Source: Cheiracanthium punctorium (taxonomy: Eukaryota > Arthropoda > Arachnida > Araneae > Cheiracanthiidae). Taken from it: DNA of 64,000 nucleotides. The position numbers were made by a program, and so were the translations under genes. Location of the stretch: positions 434,001 through 498,000 of the forward strand of contig JAWZYV010017494.1 of NCBI GenBank assembly GCA_038373885.1, in the 5' to 3' direction. The notes below the pieces were generated by a model. That model did not search any database. It was not told the origin of the DNA and was given only the letters and a program-made list of their open reading frames with translations. Positions 10,891 to 22,035 of this stretch are shown piece after piece (within the stretch, counting starts at the first letter, position 1; each line of letters begins with the position of its first letter).

Positions 10891-11130
10891 ATTATCATGA
10901 ATTACCGGTGATTCTTACTGGAGATTTTAATGTTAATTTTCGCTACCAAGAATCTCAGCCGTCAGTTGATTTTTAAAAAGAAAAATTGGATCTAACTATG
11001 AATACTTCTCGACTCCAATCAACAACGCGTTTCGGTACAACGATAGATGCTGTATTTTCAAGAAAGTTAGCAAATTTAGAGAGTAAAATTTATGTTTCAC
11101 AGTATAGTTAACATAAACCTATAATTTCAT
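10887..11130 (+). pseudogene. Endonuclease (EEP-type) remnant 2
   Basis: The frame reads NNYHELPVILTGDFNVNF, then after an in-frame TAA, KLDLTMNTS, STTRFGTTIDAVFSR and SKIYVSQYS. The GDFNVNF and GTTIDAVFSR blocks match those of remnant 1 and the same endonuclease family. The normal protein would continue with a histidine-containing motif (YHKPI); a T-A-A interrupts just before HKPIISY. Upstream lies the minisatellite, so the N-terminal half is absent. The two remnants are 1.7 kb apart in the same orientation and differ enough to be independent insertions. Confidence 0.6.
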
Positions 11131-11313
11131 ACATAAAATATTATGATGACATTCAAGTTCCTATTTCCAATGAATAATATGAATATAACATTTATATAAT
11201 CTTTGTAAAGCACATGAATAATAAATATAATTAAATTATAATATGATATTTATTTTAAGTTAAAGTTTAATCATTTCAGTGATATTTATGGTAAACGTCA
11301 AAGAAGTTTTACT
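11131..11313. other. AT-rich spacer
   Basis: No feature is seen between the endonuclease remnant and the unassigned open frame. Confidence 0.5.
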
Positions 11314-11690
11314 TCAATCGCGCGTAAAGATTACACGCACACCTTTTTTTTTTTTTGGACAGCAAGTGAAAGCTAAGTTTGCAAAGGAAGGAAGGCCTTT
11401 TGCGAGAGTGCTTAACACTCCATAATATTCATAATAAAATCCATCCTCTGTCTTGCATTCCTCGATATTGGAAAGAATGTGTGTTACAGACAGTGTTATT
11501 ACAGATAGTGAATCTGAGAGTGTCGTGGTACTGATAGAGCTGCTTTTCAGGAATGTGGCGTATTTAGTGGCACAAATTGATTTAACAATTACTGAATGCA
11601 ACAGCGTGGTTGGGTCCCAGGTTTCTGTTCCCGATATTGGCACTCGTACATTCAAAATATTTTCAGGGTTAATTCAGATTAGTGGGAAGT
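11314..11690 (-). other. Unrecognised minus-strand open frame
   Basis: An uninterrupted frame of about 115-125 codons on the minus strand includes TETWDPTTLLHSVIVKSI and DGFYYEYYGVLSTLAKGLPS. It runs into a 13-base A run (plus-strand T run near 11345) that encodes KKKK. A plus-strand frame of 117 codons overlaps it (11453-11806), so at least one is spurious. I recognise neither. A retroposed fragment with a short A tail is one possibility, but no target duplication was found. Confidence 0.2.
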
Positions 11691-11953
11691 GGTTTTCACA
11701 GGCAGTGTCATTTTTAACAGATTTTTTATTCAGAGGTTCAATTTTTTACGTCTTGTTTGATGTTTTCGATTTTATCGCTCAACTTTTTTCCACTTCTTAT
11801 GGTTAAGCAAGCATATGTTTATGGTTCAACTGAACGTGAAATGTGGGAACACGGGTTCGCATCTTATGGAACCAACTTTTTTAGTACCATGATTTGGTGA
11901 AATGTTTTACACCAAACTCATTACAATATACACTTATAAATAATCTTTTTCAA

Positions 11954-12135
11954 CCCTTTGAGGTGCAACCCTTTCCCAATGCTGAAAAAAGGGCAGCCGT
12001 TGGCATCGCTCGACTTAACTACCAGCAAGATGGCGGACGATCGAAACGTTCATCGCGTGCCACAGATCTAGAGACCCTTTTTTTGACGATAGCTGGCTGT
12101 GCGGCACAGCCATGTCCATTAGTCGCGTTAAGCAT
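11954..12135. mobile_element. piggyBac-type MITE, copy 2 with inverted core
   Basis: The left end CCCTTTGAGGTGCAACCC matches copy 1 (5970) and is preceded by TCAA, a one-base variant of TTAA. The core from 11972 to about 12115 is the reverse complement of copy 1 positions 5988-6130: the AAGATGGCGGACGATCGAAA block here reads on the opposite strand there. The right part ends GTCGCGTTAA, similar to the right end of copy 1, but lacks the final AGGG. It has no coding capacity; the 82-codon open frame spanning it is incidental. Confidence 0.7.
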
Positions 12136-14372
12136 CGCATAAGCTTGACATATAAGGTCAATAGCTGGGTACCGCGTGAGCTGACGCAAGCAAATCTGGC
12201 GGAAAACTTTCGTTACAACCTGATATTTTCTTCGATGCTAACGCGTGAAATAGAAGATATAAATTAATGATCAAATTTTACTAATTTGAATCTAATATTA
12301 GTAGCAGTTGAGAGCATACCTGTGAAGTAATTGATAAGGTTAAGCTTATCAAAGAGTTCTCTTTATAACTTTATAATTTACGTATATAAGATATAATATA
12401 ACATATGACCTAAAATAACATATGAACTTATTTACATAGCAGACTAAGCCGAGTAGAACAATTTTGTTTGTGAACTTCTCTCATGAAGAACACTTCAGAT
12501 TTTTTTTTTAATTCATGCAGCCTCACTTTATTTTGAATCAGCGCGAAAATCTTTTTTGATTTTTTTTATAAATTTAGTGAACTTCATAAAATTATGATTC
12601 AATATACTTGTCTGAATTGAATAAAAACTTATTATCCTTTGAAGAGATGCCCTGGAGAGTAGAAAAACTGTAAACAAATTTGGATCAGTTCCCTCCAGAG
12701 AGCACTTTGGAGAGACATCAGGATGAAAAATAAATATAGTGTCAGAAAAATTATAATATTGTAGAATGAAACATGAAACCTCACTTGCATTAGCCGTTAC
12801 ATTCCTTTTTCATCAAACACCTCTAAAGTTCCATTAATATGTAGGCTTAATCATATGCTGCCGCTGTTATTCGAAAATTTCCACTCTGTTAAGCTGAATT
12901 GAATGTACACAATGCAATACCGACGATAAGCTAACATGAGATACAGCAAGGCTACTATATATTAGGCACAAGAGCCTTACATTTGTTTACACGGCGAATT
13001 TACCATCTGCCTGTCGGAGTTTCTCCCATTTTCCAGTCATTTGATTCTCAAATCGGTATAAATTCCTCGTCCATTCATATAAAGCTATACATGGATAGTA
13101 AAACGCATACACGCGGGTATGCTCTACTAGTGAGTGTGAAGTAGGAAATTTTCAGCAAACATTTCCGCAGTATGCTCTGCCCTAAGTGATATGAAAAATT
13201 ACAGTTTCTCTACATAGTCATTAAGCCAGTATTAGACAGTGACACATCGCATATTTTACTTTTTTAAAACAAGATCAAAGTGTAAAGATTTTTTATTCAT
13301 TCTACAGCAAGTTCATGCAGTTAAATATGTAAGAGGGTGGGATGATGCTGAGTTTAATCCCTCTGCTGAAACCAATTTTAACCTGTTCACTTCCATCATT
13401 GTAAAGACGCAACGATGCTGGGTGGAGCATTCAACAACCTATGATGAAATCCACAGAAGAGAATCTTTACGCTGTGCCTTTACAAAGATGGTAGTGAAAA
13501 GGTTACACAAAAGGTCAGGTAACTTTATTATCGGTAAATGAATATACATAACACATATCATGATTAAGATGAATTGTTTCGTTACTAATAATAGTAGCCA
13601 TCTCCCGATCAGCTCAATGATGAATTAAAAACTTGACAAAAGCTTCTTTGAATTTGATATTTAATATTAAAGCTTCTTTGAATTTCTGAAAATTTGCTGT
13701 TCTTGTTTATTGAGGATCAGAGATGTAGAACTCCTTGTCATCTTCACTAACTCGAAGAGCGTGCTCTTTATCTTTGATCGAGCTATTTTTGCACGCTCTA
13801 ATCTTCATTGACGATCTTTATTACTTTGGTTCGTATTTTTATTGCTTTGGTTCATATTTTTATTACTTCGGCTCGTGGAAATCGGCAGATTATATTTTTT
13901 TCGTGATTCTTGCATCATTTCCTTCAAAATAACAAAAATTCAACCGCGCTCGAGAATGTCACGACAACGTTATTTTTTTGCAACTTTGTAACCCTCCCAC
14001 TCCCTTACGTTACATTCAAATCGTCAGATTTTCTGAATGTACACTTTTTAGCTAGCAATTAACCCACCTTATCTTAATCTGACGCGCTTCAGTATTTCTG
14101 ACGATCATTTTCTTTTTACTAATCTGATGAGCTGCAGTAGACGCACGTCCCTACATACAGGATTTATATATGGTGGAGGTACTCAACAGGATGCAAGGTA
14201 CCCCCCCCCCCCCCCATGTTCATCTGCCGCGCTCGAGTAAATCCCCCAAAACACCATGGGCTCCCCTACTATTTTAAAAGATGGTTTACTAACATAATAA
14301 CTGATAAAATGTCTATTTAGAACTGTTGATACAGCGCGTGTTAAAATTTTAAGGCCAGTGTAAGTTTTAGTG
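12136..14372. other. AT-rich sequence with minor repeats
   Basis: It contains a 20-bp direct duplication of AAGCTTCTTTGAATTT at 13640 and 13671, and about three diverged copies of a 21-22-bp unit (TTTTATT(G/A)CTT(T/C)GGTTC) at 13817-13877. A 14-bp C run lies at 14202-14215. The 100-codon open frame at 13239-13541 has no recognised domain. No gene is supported. Confidence 0.45.
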
Positions 14373-15871
14373 CACTGAAAAAATTTTTTGTTGAATCAAC
14401 AAAAATTTTGTTACATCAACAAATTTTTTCGGTTGAAACAGCGCGAACGAAATTTTTTTTTGTTATTTTAACAAAACATTTTGCCCATTTAACCGAACAA
14501 TTTGGTTAAAATAAAAAAGTGTTTGATTAATTCAACTAAACTGTTTGTTTAAATGGTTTATTTGGTTAAAATCAACCAAATAAATTGTTTGAATCAAGAA
14601 AAATGTTTCTCTAATTGTGTGTTCATGGCTTATTTAACAGAATTATTTTGTTTATTTTACTAAGTTATTCTTTAAGCCACCAAACAATTGGTTGAAAGTT
14701 TCAGAAGTAAAGATAATTAATTTATTTAGTCATTACAATTTACATATTTATTTTAGTGTTTTTTTATATCTACAATTTTAATTTGAAGAAAATCAAGAAA
14801 CTTTCTTTTTTTGTTGTTGTTCATAAGACAGACAGTCAGAATAGCTTTTCGGTACATGGTAAAATAAAAATGTATCTTTAATACTAAATAATACCCAAGG
14901 CTGCAGTTTAATTTAAAAAAAAAGTTAAACAAACTTACCTAGTGCTATTTTTCAATGAAGCTGTTTCGTTTTCAGTACATGCGTAGAGATACATCAAATT
15001 TATAACTTCGGCTTGCAGTTCTAGATTTAGATACTGCTGATACATAATTCTACAAGCAAACATTGATATAACTGGCACCAAATATTTTGGCTCCAGTCTC
15101 TTTCTCCCCACACCCTTCGATCTGCTAGTCTTCAATCTCGAAAAGGGTATTTTGTTCATACAGTCTCAGCGCGGAAGACTAATTAATTTACACTATGGCT
15201 TATTATTTTCCTTTTAATATTCCAAATCCTTAGCAGTCGTCATAGAAGTTTCCACAAAGATGCAGAAGTATTTATTCAGGGACATGTACGTCACTCTAGT
15301 TGTTTTAACAAATTTGCCTAACGGTCAAAAACATGAATTTCTGTAACTAATCTTTATAAAAACACTAAAATAAAAATGTAAATTTTAATGAAAATATAAA
15401 GTAATTAGACTTACCTTTGAAACTTTCGATTAACTCTGAAAAAATCTGATTGGATGTATTTGATATCTTTGGCGATTAGCTTTTTTTATTAATACAATTA
15501 AATATATATATGGCTCCTAAAAATTTTTGCTAGCTCCTAAGATTTTACAACTTTTTTCGATCCCTGGGCATAAGCATAAATATTCCGTTTTCGTCTTATG
15601 AACATATATGATCTCTCCTCCTCTCTTGTCTTACACCGTCCTGCGCTCCTGCTCATTCCCTTGACGCATGCGTACATTGGCTATTCAACAATTTCAAATG
15701 CCATTGGTTCTGAGTTTGACACAAAAAGTTTTGTTGGCTCAAAATAGCCTTTTTTAAAATAAATTTAGTTGAATCAAACAAATTTGCAACTGTTGAATCA
15801 ACAAAATGAAACTGCTATACTGTTTAATTAAAGAAGTTTTGTTAAATTCAACAAAACACTTTTTAGCTTGT
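14373..15871. mobile_element. Putative element bounded by TTGTTGAATCAACAA repeats
   Basis: The left side (14373-14720) begins CACTGAAAAAATTTTTTG and carries many short palindromic words of the type TTTGTTGAATCAACAAA and TTGGTTAAAAT. The right side (15720-15871) carries the same words and ends AAAACACTTTTTAGC. This organisation resembles non-autonomous DNA transposons with AT-rich subterminal repeats. The roughly 1-kb interior is more complex and holds open segments with splice-like signals on the minus strand. A short related left end (ACTGAGAAAAAAAG with TTAAATCAACC words) occurs at 25596. No target duplication could be confirmed. Confidence 0.5.
14942..15159 (-). other. Possible exon in palindromic-repeat element
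   Basis: The minus-strand open frame reads MNKIPFSRLKTSRSKGVGR, KRLEPKYLVPVISMFACRI and LELQAEVINLMYLYACTENE, then reaches CACTAG followed by GTAAGTTT, a consensus 5' splice site. The frame is open to that point. A second donor-like site (CAAAG followed by GTAAGTC) lies at about 15416 on the same strand, with an acceptor-like TTTTATTTTAG roughly 50 bases beyond it. I do not recognise the protein. It could be an exon of an autonomous transposon gene or chance. Confidence 0.3.
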
Positions 15872-15973
15872 GAATATTAAAAAAGAAATGAGCACCTCTT
15901 GAAAATTTGAATTCCATATATTATGCATTATAAGAAATATATTAAGTAGACAAAATTATTTTTAGCAAATATT

Positions 15974-16790
15974 TTATTGTGAAATATCAATAAAATTATA
16001 CGTGATCTCATAGCGACCTTTGCAAAAACTTGCAAAGGCCACGAAACGAAAATGCGTTTTAAAGATACAGAAGACAGTTGAGCCGTCATTATTCCTAATC
16101 AGTTGGAATATTCTGGTTTTAATGGATAGAATAAGGCTCTGCCACAATATTATATCAGTTTTATACCATTCATGATCAATGGTATATTTTAATGCGATGG
16201 AGGAAGAATACTTCTTTTCATGGCTATATACACGTCCAGCTAGATCACCCAAAAGATTCTCAATGGGAATGATATCAGGATTTCTAGATGGCTAATTGAA
16301 TACTTGAATATTTTTGCATGTAAACTGAGTTTCAATAAGCCGACTCTTGTAAATCGGGGCTTTATCCTGTTGGAAAACCTACTTTTCTCCGGCCAGATCA
16401 ACTACATTCGGCATCAGGTAGTCTTCAAGCACTTTTTTATATGTCTGAGTTCATTTTTGTTGAAATAAGAGCCAGAAATACCACCAATAAATAAAAATGA
16501 TCACTGTCTCATAATAGTTGCCCCACCGAATTTACATTTGCAAAAAACATACTTTTTTTTTAGCCAATCGTGCCATTAATATCTCAAATCATCTGGACCA
16601 TCTAAGTTCAAATTTTTTTTTTTTCAGCGGAGAAAACTAACTGGAGCCACTGGTCATCCCAAGTCATTGCCTCTCGAGAGAATGATAAAAGCTGCATTCT
16701 ATGTAAGGAAAGGGGATTTAACAAGTTTTGCATCATTACTGCAAATTATCAGACCTTCTAATAATATTGCAATGAGTTCTTGTACAAACA
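15974..16790 (-). pseudogene. Tc1-family transposase remnant
   Basis: On the minus strand, in several frames, the Tc1 order is clear. TWDDQWLQLVFSAEKKF comes first, then a DGPDDL block, then FIGGISGS, then DYLMPNVVDLAGEK with VFQQDKAPIYKSRL. A PSRNPDIIPIENL block and GDLAGRVYSHEKKYSS follow, then HEWYKTDIILWQSLI and SIKTRIFQLIRNNDGST. The second catalytic D (FQQDKAP) and the final E (PIENL) of the DD34E triad are visible. The expected aspartate of the first position reads as A in FSAEKK. Stops and frameshifts occur throughout. The W before PSRNPD is a stop. No terminal repeats were located. Confidence 0.85.
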
Positions 16791-16799
16791 TTCAAAACT

Positions 16800-18790
16800 T
16801 TTTTAAATAATAATAATAGTACTTGAATATTTTCCGGTCGAATTAAGTCTTAAAACTGTTCATTCACCCTTCGATGATACACTTTCGGCCTAACTCTAGA
16901 GTTTCTTTTGCTATAATTATGATTCAAATTTAAGAAATTATTTAAAACAGTTTTAGATCTTTCAATCTTCTGCTATAACCCGGCTACTCAATCTTGACGA
17001 CGGTAAAATAACAACTTGTCCTTTTTCATATTCTGTTAATCTTTTCTCCCTCTCTTTCGGTATTATTATAATTATTATAAACACACAAAAGCAAACAATA
17101 ATTACCTTTTCAAATATTCTAATGGTTGTACTCAGAGGCATGAAATTATTTCGAGAGTATTATATTAAATTATACAAAAGTATTGCAAAATTTTACTTGT
17201 CTAATAAAATTTTTACACGGTAAATTTAAGCTGTTTTTCATTTCCACTTAATTTTAATTGCTATAATAATTTATTATAAATTTTGTCTATTGTATTAGTA
17301 TTCTAAAGTTAGCGACGAACATTCTAATACTACTTTGAAGCAAATATTTTCTGATATTTAAAAATACTGAGGAAACTTTACCCGTCCTTAAAGTTTTTAC
17401 ACGAGCTTTTCCTTGTTTTTGGTAACATTAACCAGTTTTAAAATATTTCATAGCTAAAAACTTTTGCAGCGATTAAAAATTACTGCACAAGATAATAATC
17501 GGTGAAGAAAAGATTAATCTTATAATTACCCGAGAATATTCCAAATTTTAATCTTTGAGAGACAGCTTTTGATAAAACTTATATTTTGACAAGTTTATAA
17601 ATTATTCGTAATTGTCTATTCAGAAAACAACCCTCCCCCGCACTTTGTCACCAAGAAATGCCTCTCGCAGTCCCGCAAGTTTTGCATGTTAACCTGAGAT
17701 TACATATTTTTAGAACCATTTTCACAGTTTCTCTGGCATTTTTGACGGGAACTTTGAAGGATGTATGAAGTCACTTTCAGCAAAATCTGACAACTCTTTT
17801 CTGGCTCTTTCCGAAAATGTTTGATGTAAGTTTCCAGGGGAAAATGTCGAATATGCATTGTTCTTTTAGTCTCAGCTATGTCACGAAGAAAATGATGTAC
17901 GCATAAGATTTATGCGCCTCTTTCGATATTTCAGAAGATGGTGAAATTTTCTTGACGTAAATAAATCAGCAAGTAGTGGTTTTTTCTCTCCGCTCTTTAA
18001 TATTTTTATATTCTTTGCTTTTTGCGTTGCATAAATGTGCCCTAGTTGAACAAGTCACGCATGGCATAATGAACAAGTGTTTAATTAGAGTGCGTATGGA
18101 GAAAAGACATATTTTGTATTAAGATATGTGTAACCTGTTAATTAGGTTGACGTCTTCTTTAACATTTTGGAATTTTTAGAAAGTGTTATTCAAGGCCTCA
18201 TGAAATTAAAAAAAATCTACTAAGGCCCTCTACTTTTGGTAGTTCCTAAAAATTTATTATTAGTTTCAGAATCTTGTACTTTTACTTAACTAAAACCCGA
18301 AATTTCGAAAAAGATTTCTACCAGTGTATGATTTGTAGATATCTGGATTCAGACAGCACCCGTCAAGGCTTGAAATCAATTACGATGGGATGTTTTAAAG
18401 TTCTATTCCTTACAGATAATTTCTAAATACCAGATAATGACAACATTTATTCAAATGAATCAAATGATATTTGATATCTAAATATAATACATTCTTAGAA
18501 ACACTTCAGAGAACTCATTTAAAAGTGTCACAAGAACTTATTAAGTAATATACACGTTACCTTGAAAGTCCGAAATCTGGGTAATGTCGACTTTTACCTA
18601 TGGATGTCAACATTCATATCGTCACTTGATGTATGTCTGAAATACTTTACTAAACATTCTTATTTCCCGCCAAATATCGATATTCACAGTGCACTAGCGG
18701 CTAATGTTGAAACTATGCCGGATATTTGCATTTTCGTCTAGTTCAAGCGCGATAAAACGTCACAAGGGCGACACAACATATTACCATGTA
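16800..18790. other. AT-rich sequence, no gene seen
   Basis: Nothing recognisable was seen. Open frames are all short, and no paired terminal repeats were found. Confidence 0.5.
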
Positions 18791-19486
18791 CACCCTCCAA
18801 AAAAAGTATTCGAGTAAGAGATAAATTTCCTATTTTATATTTGCGAATAATAATTGAGTTTTTGAAAAACGTAAAACGTGACAGAAATATGGAAAGTCAT
18901 ATTTATACATAGCCAAATTCATATTCTATGATAAATAATTTTTAACAGAAGCGCCAGAGCAGTCATTTTGACTGTTTTCGCCATTTTAGCTTGGATTCCT
19001 AAAAGACCCTTTACTTTAGGAAGTCATAATTTTTTGAATTCTCCTAAAAATCCTTGAAAATTATTGGTACCAAATATGCATTGAATAAAAATAAAATTAA
19101 TGGAAATATTTTTATGTTATACCTAGAAGCGCCAAGAGTAGTCAAATTGACTACTAGTGAAATTGAGTTTATTCATCGTATTCTATCACGCAGAAAAAAA
19201 AAAAAAAACTTATGAAGAAGCATTTCCCCTACATATTCCTTTCTTTCATTATTTCTCTAATCCATGAAATACTTGTCATCTTCCGCCCTCTTCCCCAGTC
19301 CCCCCCCTCTCTCGTGCTCCCGTTTTTCACTCATCCCTTTCTTGAGAACAAAAATATTTTATCTATTTCCTTTCACTGACTTTCACCTGCCTACCAAGCT
19401 ACCGTTTTCGTGAAATGTACCAGTCCATACTTTGCAGTGGTTGAGCGAGTTTATGTGTTTTGGTCACTTCTTTCAAACACACAATA

Positions 19487-21426
19487 ATGGCTGCACGAAG
19501 ACGACATCTTCTTAGTCCAGAGGAAATTTTACAACTTTTACAGGATTTATCTGAAAATGAATCAGATGTTGAAGAACATAACATTGATATCTATATGGAT
19601 TACGAGGTTCAAGAAAACACGGAGACAAAAAGCAGTTCTAGTGATTCTGAAGAAAATATGGACGAGCAATTATCAATTAAAAATACTCAGCCCAACAGAG
19701 TTTCTACATCAAAAATTCTGTCATCAGAACTTGCGACATCCTCATCTACAGAAACAGGTAAGAAATACTTATATTCTTATATAGTTATTTTTTGGAAATT
19801 TTTTTGAAATACTTGCATTTAGCAAAAGATTAAAAATAATTTATGGTTAATTTTTTAAAAATTTATTTAGGTCGTAGTTATCTACAAGGTAGAGGATCAA
19901 AGAGAAAACAGCCTTCTACTTCAGGACATGGATCGAGAAGAGGATGTTATTTTCAAAATCATAAAGAAGGGTCTATGTATGTCTCGAATGATGGAACTGC
20001 ATGGACAGTTACATCTGCTACACATACAACAAGTGGGAAATGTGCAGCTCAAAATGTTCTCAAGGAATCACCGGGTCCAACACCATATGCAAAAAGAAAT
20101 GTTGGAGACAATGTAATGAGCGCTTGGAGGTTATTTATAGATGAATCCATGTTACGCCATATAAAAAAATGTACAGAAACAGAGCCAGCTATGAACAATG
20201 AAGAGAACTGGTCAATAACTTTAGAAGAGCTTGATGCTTTTATTGCTATTATTTATGCTAGAGAAGCATATGGTTGCAATAATATGGATTATGATTTTCT
20301 GTGGAACAATGCTTGTGGGTCCTTCTTTTTTTAAAGAAGCAATGTCCCGCAATCGTTTTCGAGATATCATGTAAAATCTAAGATTTGATTTGAAGTGAAA
20401 CAGGAGTCAACGTTTAGAAACTGATGTTTGCTATGCTTTCAGACATCTGGAACAAATTTATAGAAAACTGTGCTCTTTCTTATAAGCCAGGAGAAAATCT
20501 AGTGGTGGATGAACGACTATTTCCATCCAAAGTTAGGAGCAAATTTATTCAATATATGCCGAATAAACCAGATAAATTTGGTATAAAACTTTGGATGCTA
20601 GTTGATGTTGACTCAAAGTTTATGTGCAATGCTTTTCCATACCTTGGAAAGGATAACGCAAGAAATGAAAATGAAAGTCTTCCTGAAAATATAGTAATGC
20701 GCCTTCTGAGTCCTTATCTGAATACAGGTAGAAATGTGGCGTGTACAACTATTTTTCCTCGCTTTCATTAGCTAAAAAACTGAAAATGAAGAATACAAGT
20801 TTCGTGGGGACAGTAAGAAGACATCGAGAAGAAATTCCGCATGAGATCAGGAAATCAAAATCTCAGCTTTATGAAACAGTTTTACTGAAAAATAGAGACA
20901 CTGACAGTCTATCAGGGTAAAAAGATTAAAAATGTCCTACTTCTAAGTACCTTGCATACAGATGTAAATGTGGACTCAAACTGAAAAAACTTTCAGAAAC
21001 ACTAAAATTGTACAACAAAACCAAATGTCGAGTCGACATTATTGACCAAATGACACTTAAATATTCTGTGCGGGATGCTTGCCCTAAATGGCCCGTGCAT
21101 ATTTTCTATAATGTGCTGGATTTGGCAGGAACTAATGCCCTCATTATCTACAGAGATTTAAGTGGTAAGACTATAACAAGACATAACTTTCTTTTTCAAT
21201 TGGCAGAAGAATTGAGAGAGAGTCATTTGAAGAAAAAGAAAGTGCACAACTGCCCTCAGAAATTTCGAACACTACTAACAAACTCCCAAAAAAGAGACGT
21301 CAGTGCCAAATTGGATTTCGTAAGAACAACAAAACAAGTGATATGTGTCGGAAATGTTCACATTTCGTATGTGGCAAATGCACTTCCAGCATTGAAAAAA
21401 TTCTAATATGTAAAAATTGCGAATAG
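19487..21426 (+). pseudogene. piggyBac-like transposase, broken, with one intron
   Basis: The start is taken at MAARRRHLLSPEEILQLL, since piggyBac relatives begin with a similar basic segment; an upstream ATG at 19460 is in frame. Exon 1 ends at 19757 before GTAAG. Exon 2 starts at 19871 after TTTATTTAG, restoring frame (GGT codon) across a 113-bp intron. DDE_Tnp_1_7 blocks follow: NWSITLEELDAFIAIIYA, SYKPGENLVVDERLFPSK, then MPNKPDKFGIKLWMLVDVDS with the first catalytic D. NTGRNVAC follows, then the second D region, then NKTKCRVDIIDQM with the third D, and WPVHIFYNVLDLAGTNA. The C-terminus is a cysteine-rich finger, DMCRKCSHFVCGKC, ending in ICKNCE before TAG at 21424. Breaks are an extra G near 20314, stops at 20371 and 20397, a loss at about 20423, a one-base deletion at 20744/20745, stops near 20922-21002, and a frameshift near 21275. 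Dead copy. Confidence 0.88.
19758..19870 (+). other. Intron in piggyBac transposase
   Basis: It begins GTAAGAAATA and ends AAATTTATTTAG, with a T/A-rich 3' side. Removing it joins G to GT and keeps the reading frame, and without removal the frame ends 50 bases in. Introns in piggyBac transposases are uncommon, but the phase agreement makes this convincing. Confidence 0.7.
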
Positions 21427-21985
21427 CATTAAAATGAGTTTTCTGAAAAGTAAGTAAAAATATTTTTTTGTAGCATGTATTTTGACGAAAATTAACATTT
21501 TATTCTTTAAAAAGTTTTTAAAATACCATAAATTTTTTGTATTTCAATAAACGTACAAAATTCTTTGAGCAGTCAATTTGACTGCTGCTGGCGCTTCTAG
21601 GTAGGAAGAAAGTGTGGCGCTTCTAGTGTTTTAATATATGAAACCAAAGTAGGAAATGTTTACTCGAATACTTTTCTTTGAGGGTGTATACCAGTATACC
21701 CATACTTTAAATCTTGACTGACTTTGATCGGCTTTGATACTTAAAAATGAACTCTAATAACTCTTTATATCATTGTGTATTCTTATTTCTAATAAATTAA
21801 TGGAATTATTTCATTCATTTATAAATATTTATTTAAAACAGAAATATGAAAGGAACATCATGTAGAAATATTGCAATTTATTCAAAATTTAACTCTTGGA
21901 ATAGTATTTGTATTTTTCAGAAGACATTGCTTTTTACATTGGATCATTTTGTGATAATTTTTCATGAAACTTTGTACGCCCTTTA

Positions 21986-22035
21986 AAAAAAGTATTCGAG
22001 TGCAAGAAAATTTTCGCACGTCAATTTCAAGCATG
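21986..22035. repeat. Third copy of the piggyBac terminal sequence
   Basis: TACGCCCTTTAAAAAAAGTA followed by TTCGAGTGCAAG matches the outer ends of the element at 18791-21685. It sits 300 bp to the right in the same orientation as the left end. No opposite end was found to the right, so it is an isolated terminus. Confidence 0.55.

Larger units (their letters stand above)
18791..21685 (+). mobile_element. piggyBac-like element, nearly full length
   Basis: The outer inverted ends are CACCCTCCAAAAAAAGTATT (18791) and, as the reverse complement of 21650-21685, CACCCTCAAAGAAAAGTATT, both continuing CGAGTAA. Inside lie subterminal inverted repeats containing AGAAGCGCCA and the palindrome AGTCAAATTGACT (19126-19160 and 21568-21604), with a second, more diverged layer at 18950 and 21612. 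A transposase remnant fills the interior. The sequence next to each end is TA rather than the expected TTAA, so the outer boundary or target duplication is uncertain; the true TTAA may have mutated. Confidence 0.75.

Noticed and set aside
11453..11806. 117-codon plus-strand open frame
   Set aside because: It lies opposite a similarly long minus-strand frame; neither is recognised and both cannot be real.
13239..13541. 100-codon plus-strand open frame
   Set aside because: No domain, no codon bias, no splice signals; chance in AT-rich DNA is more likely.
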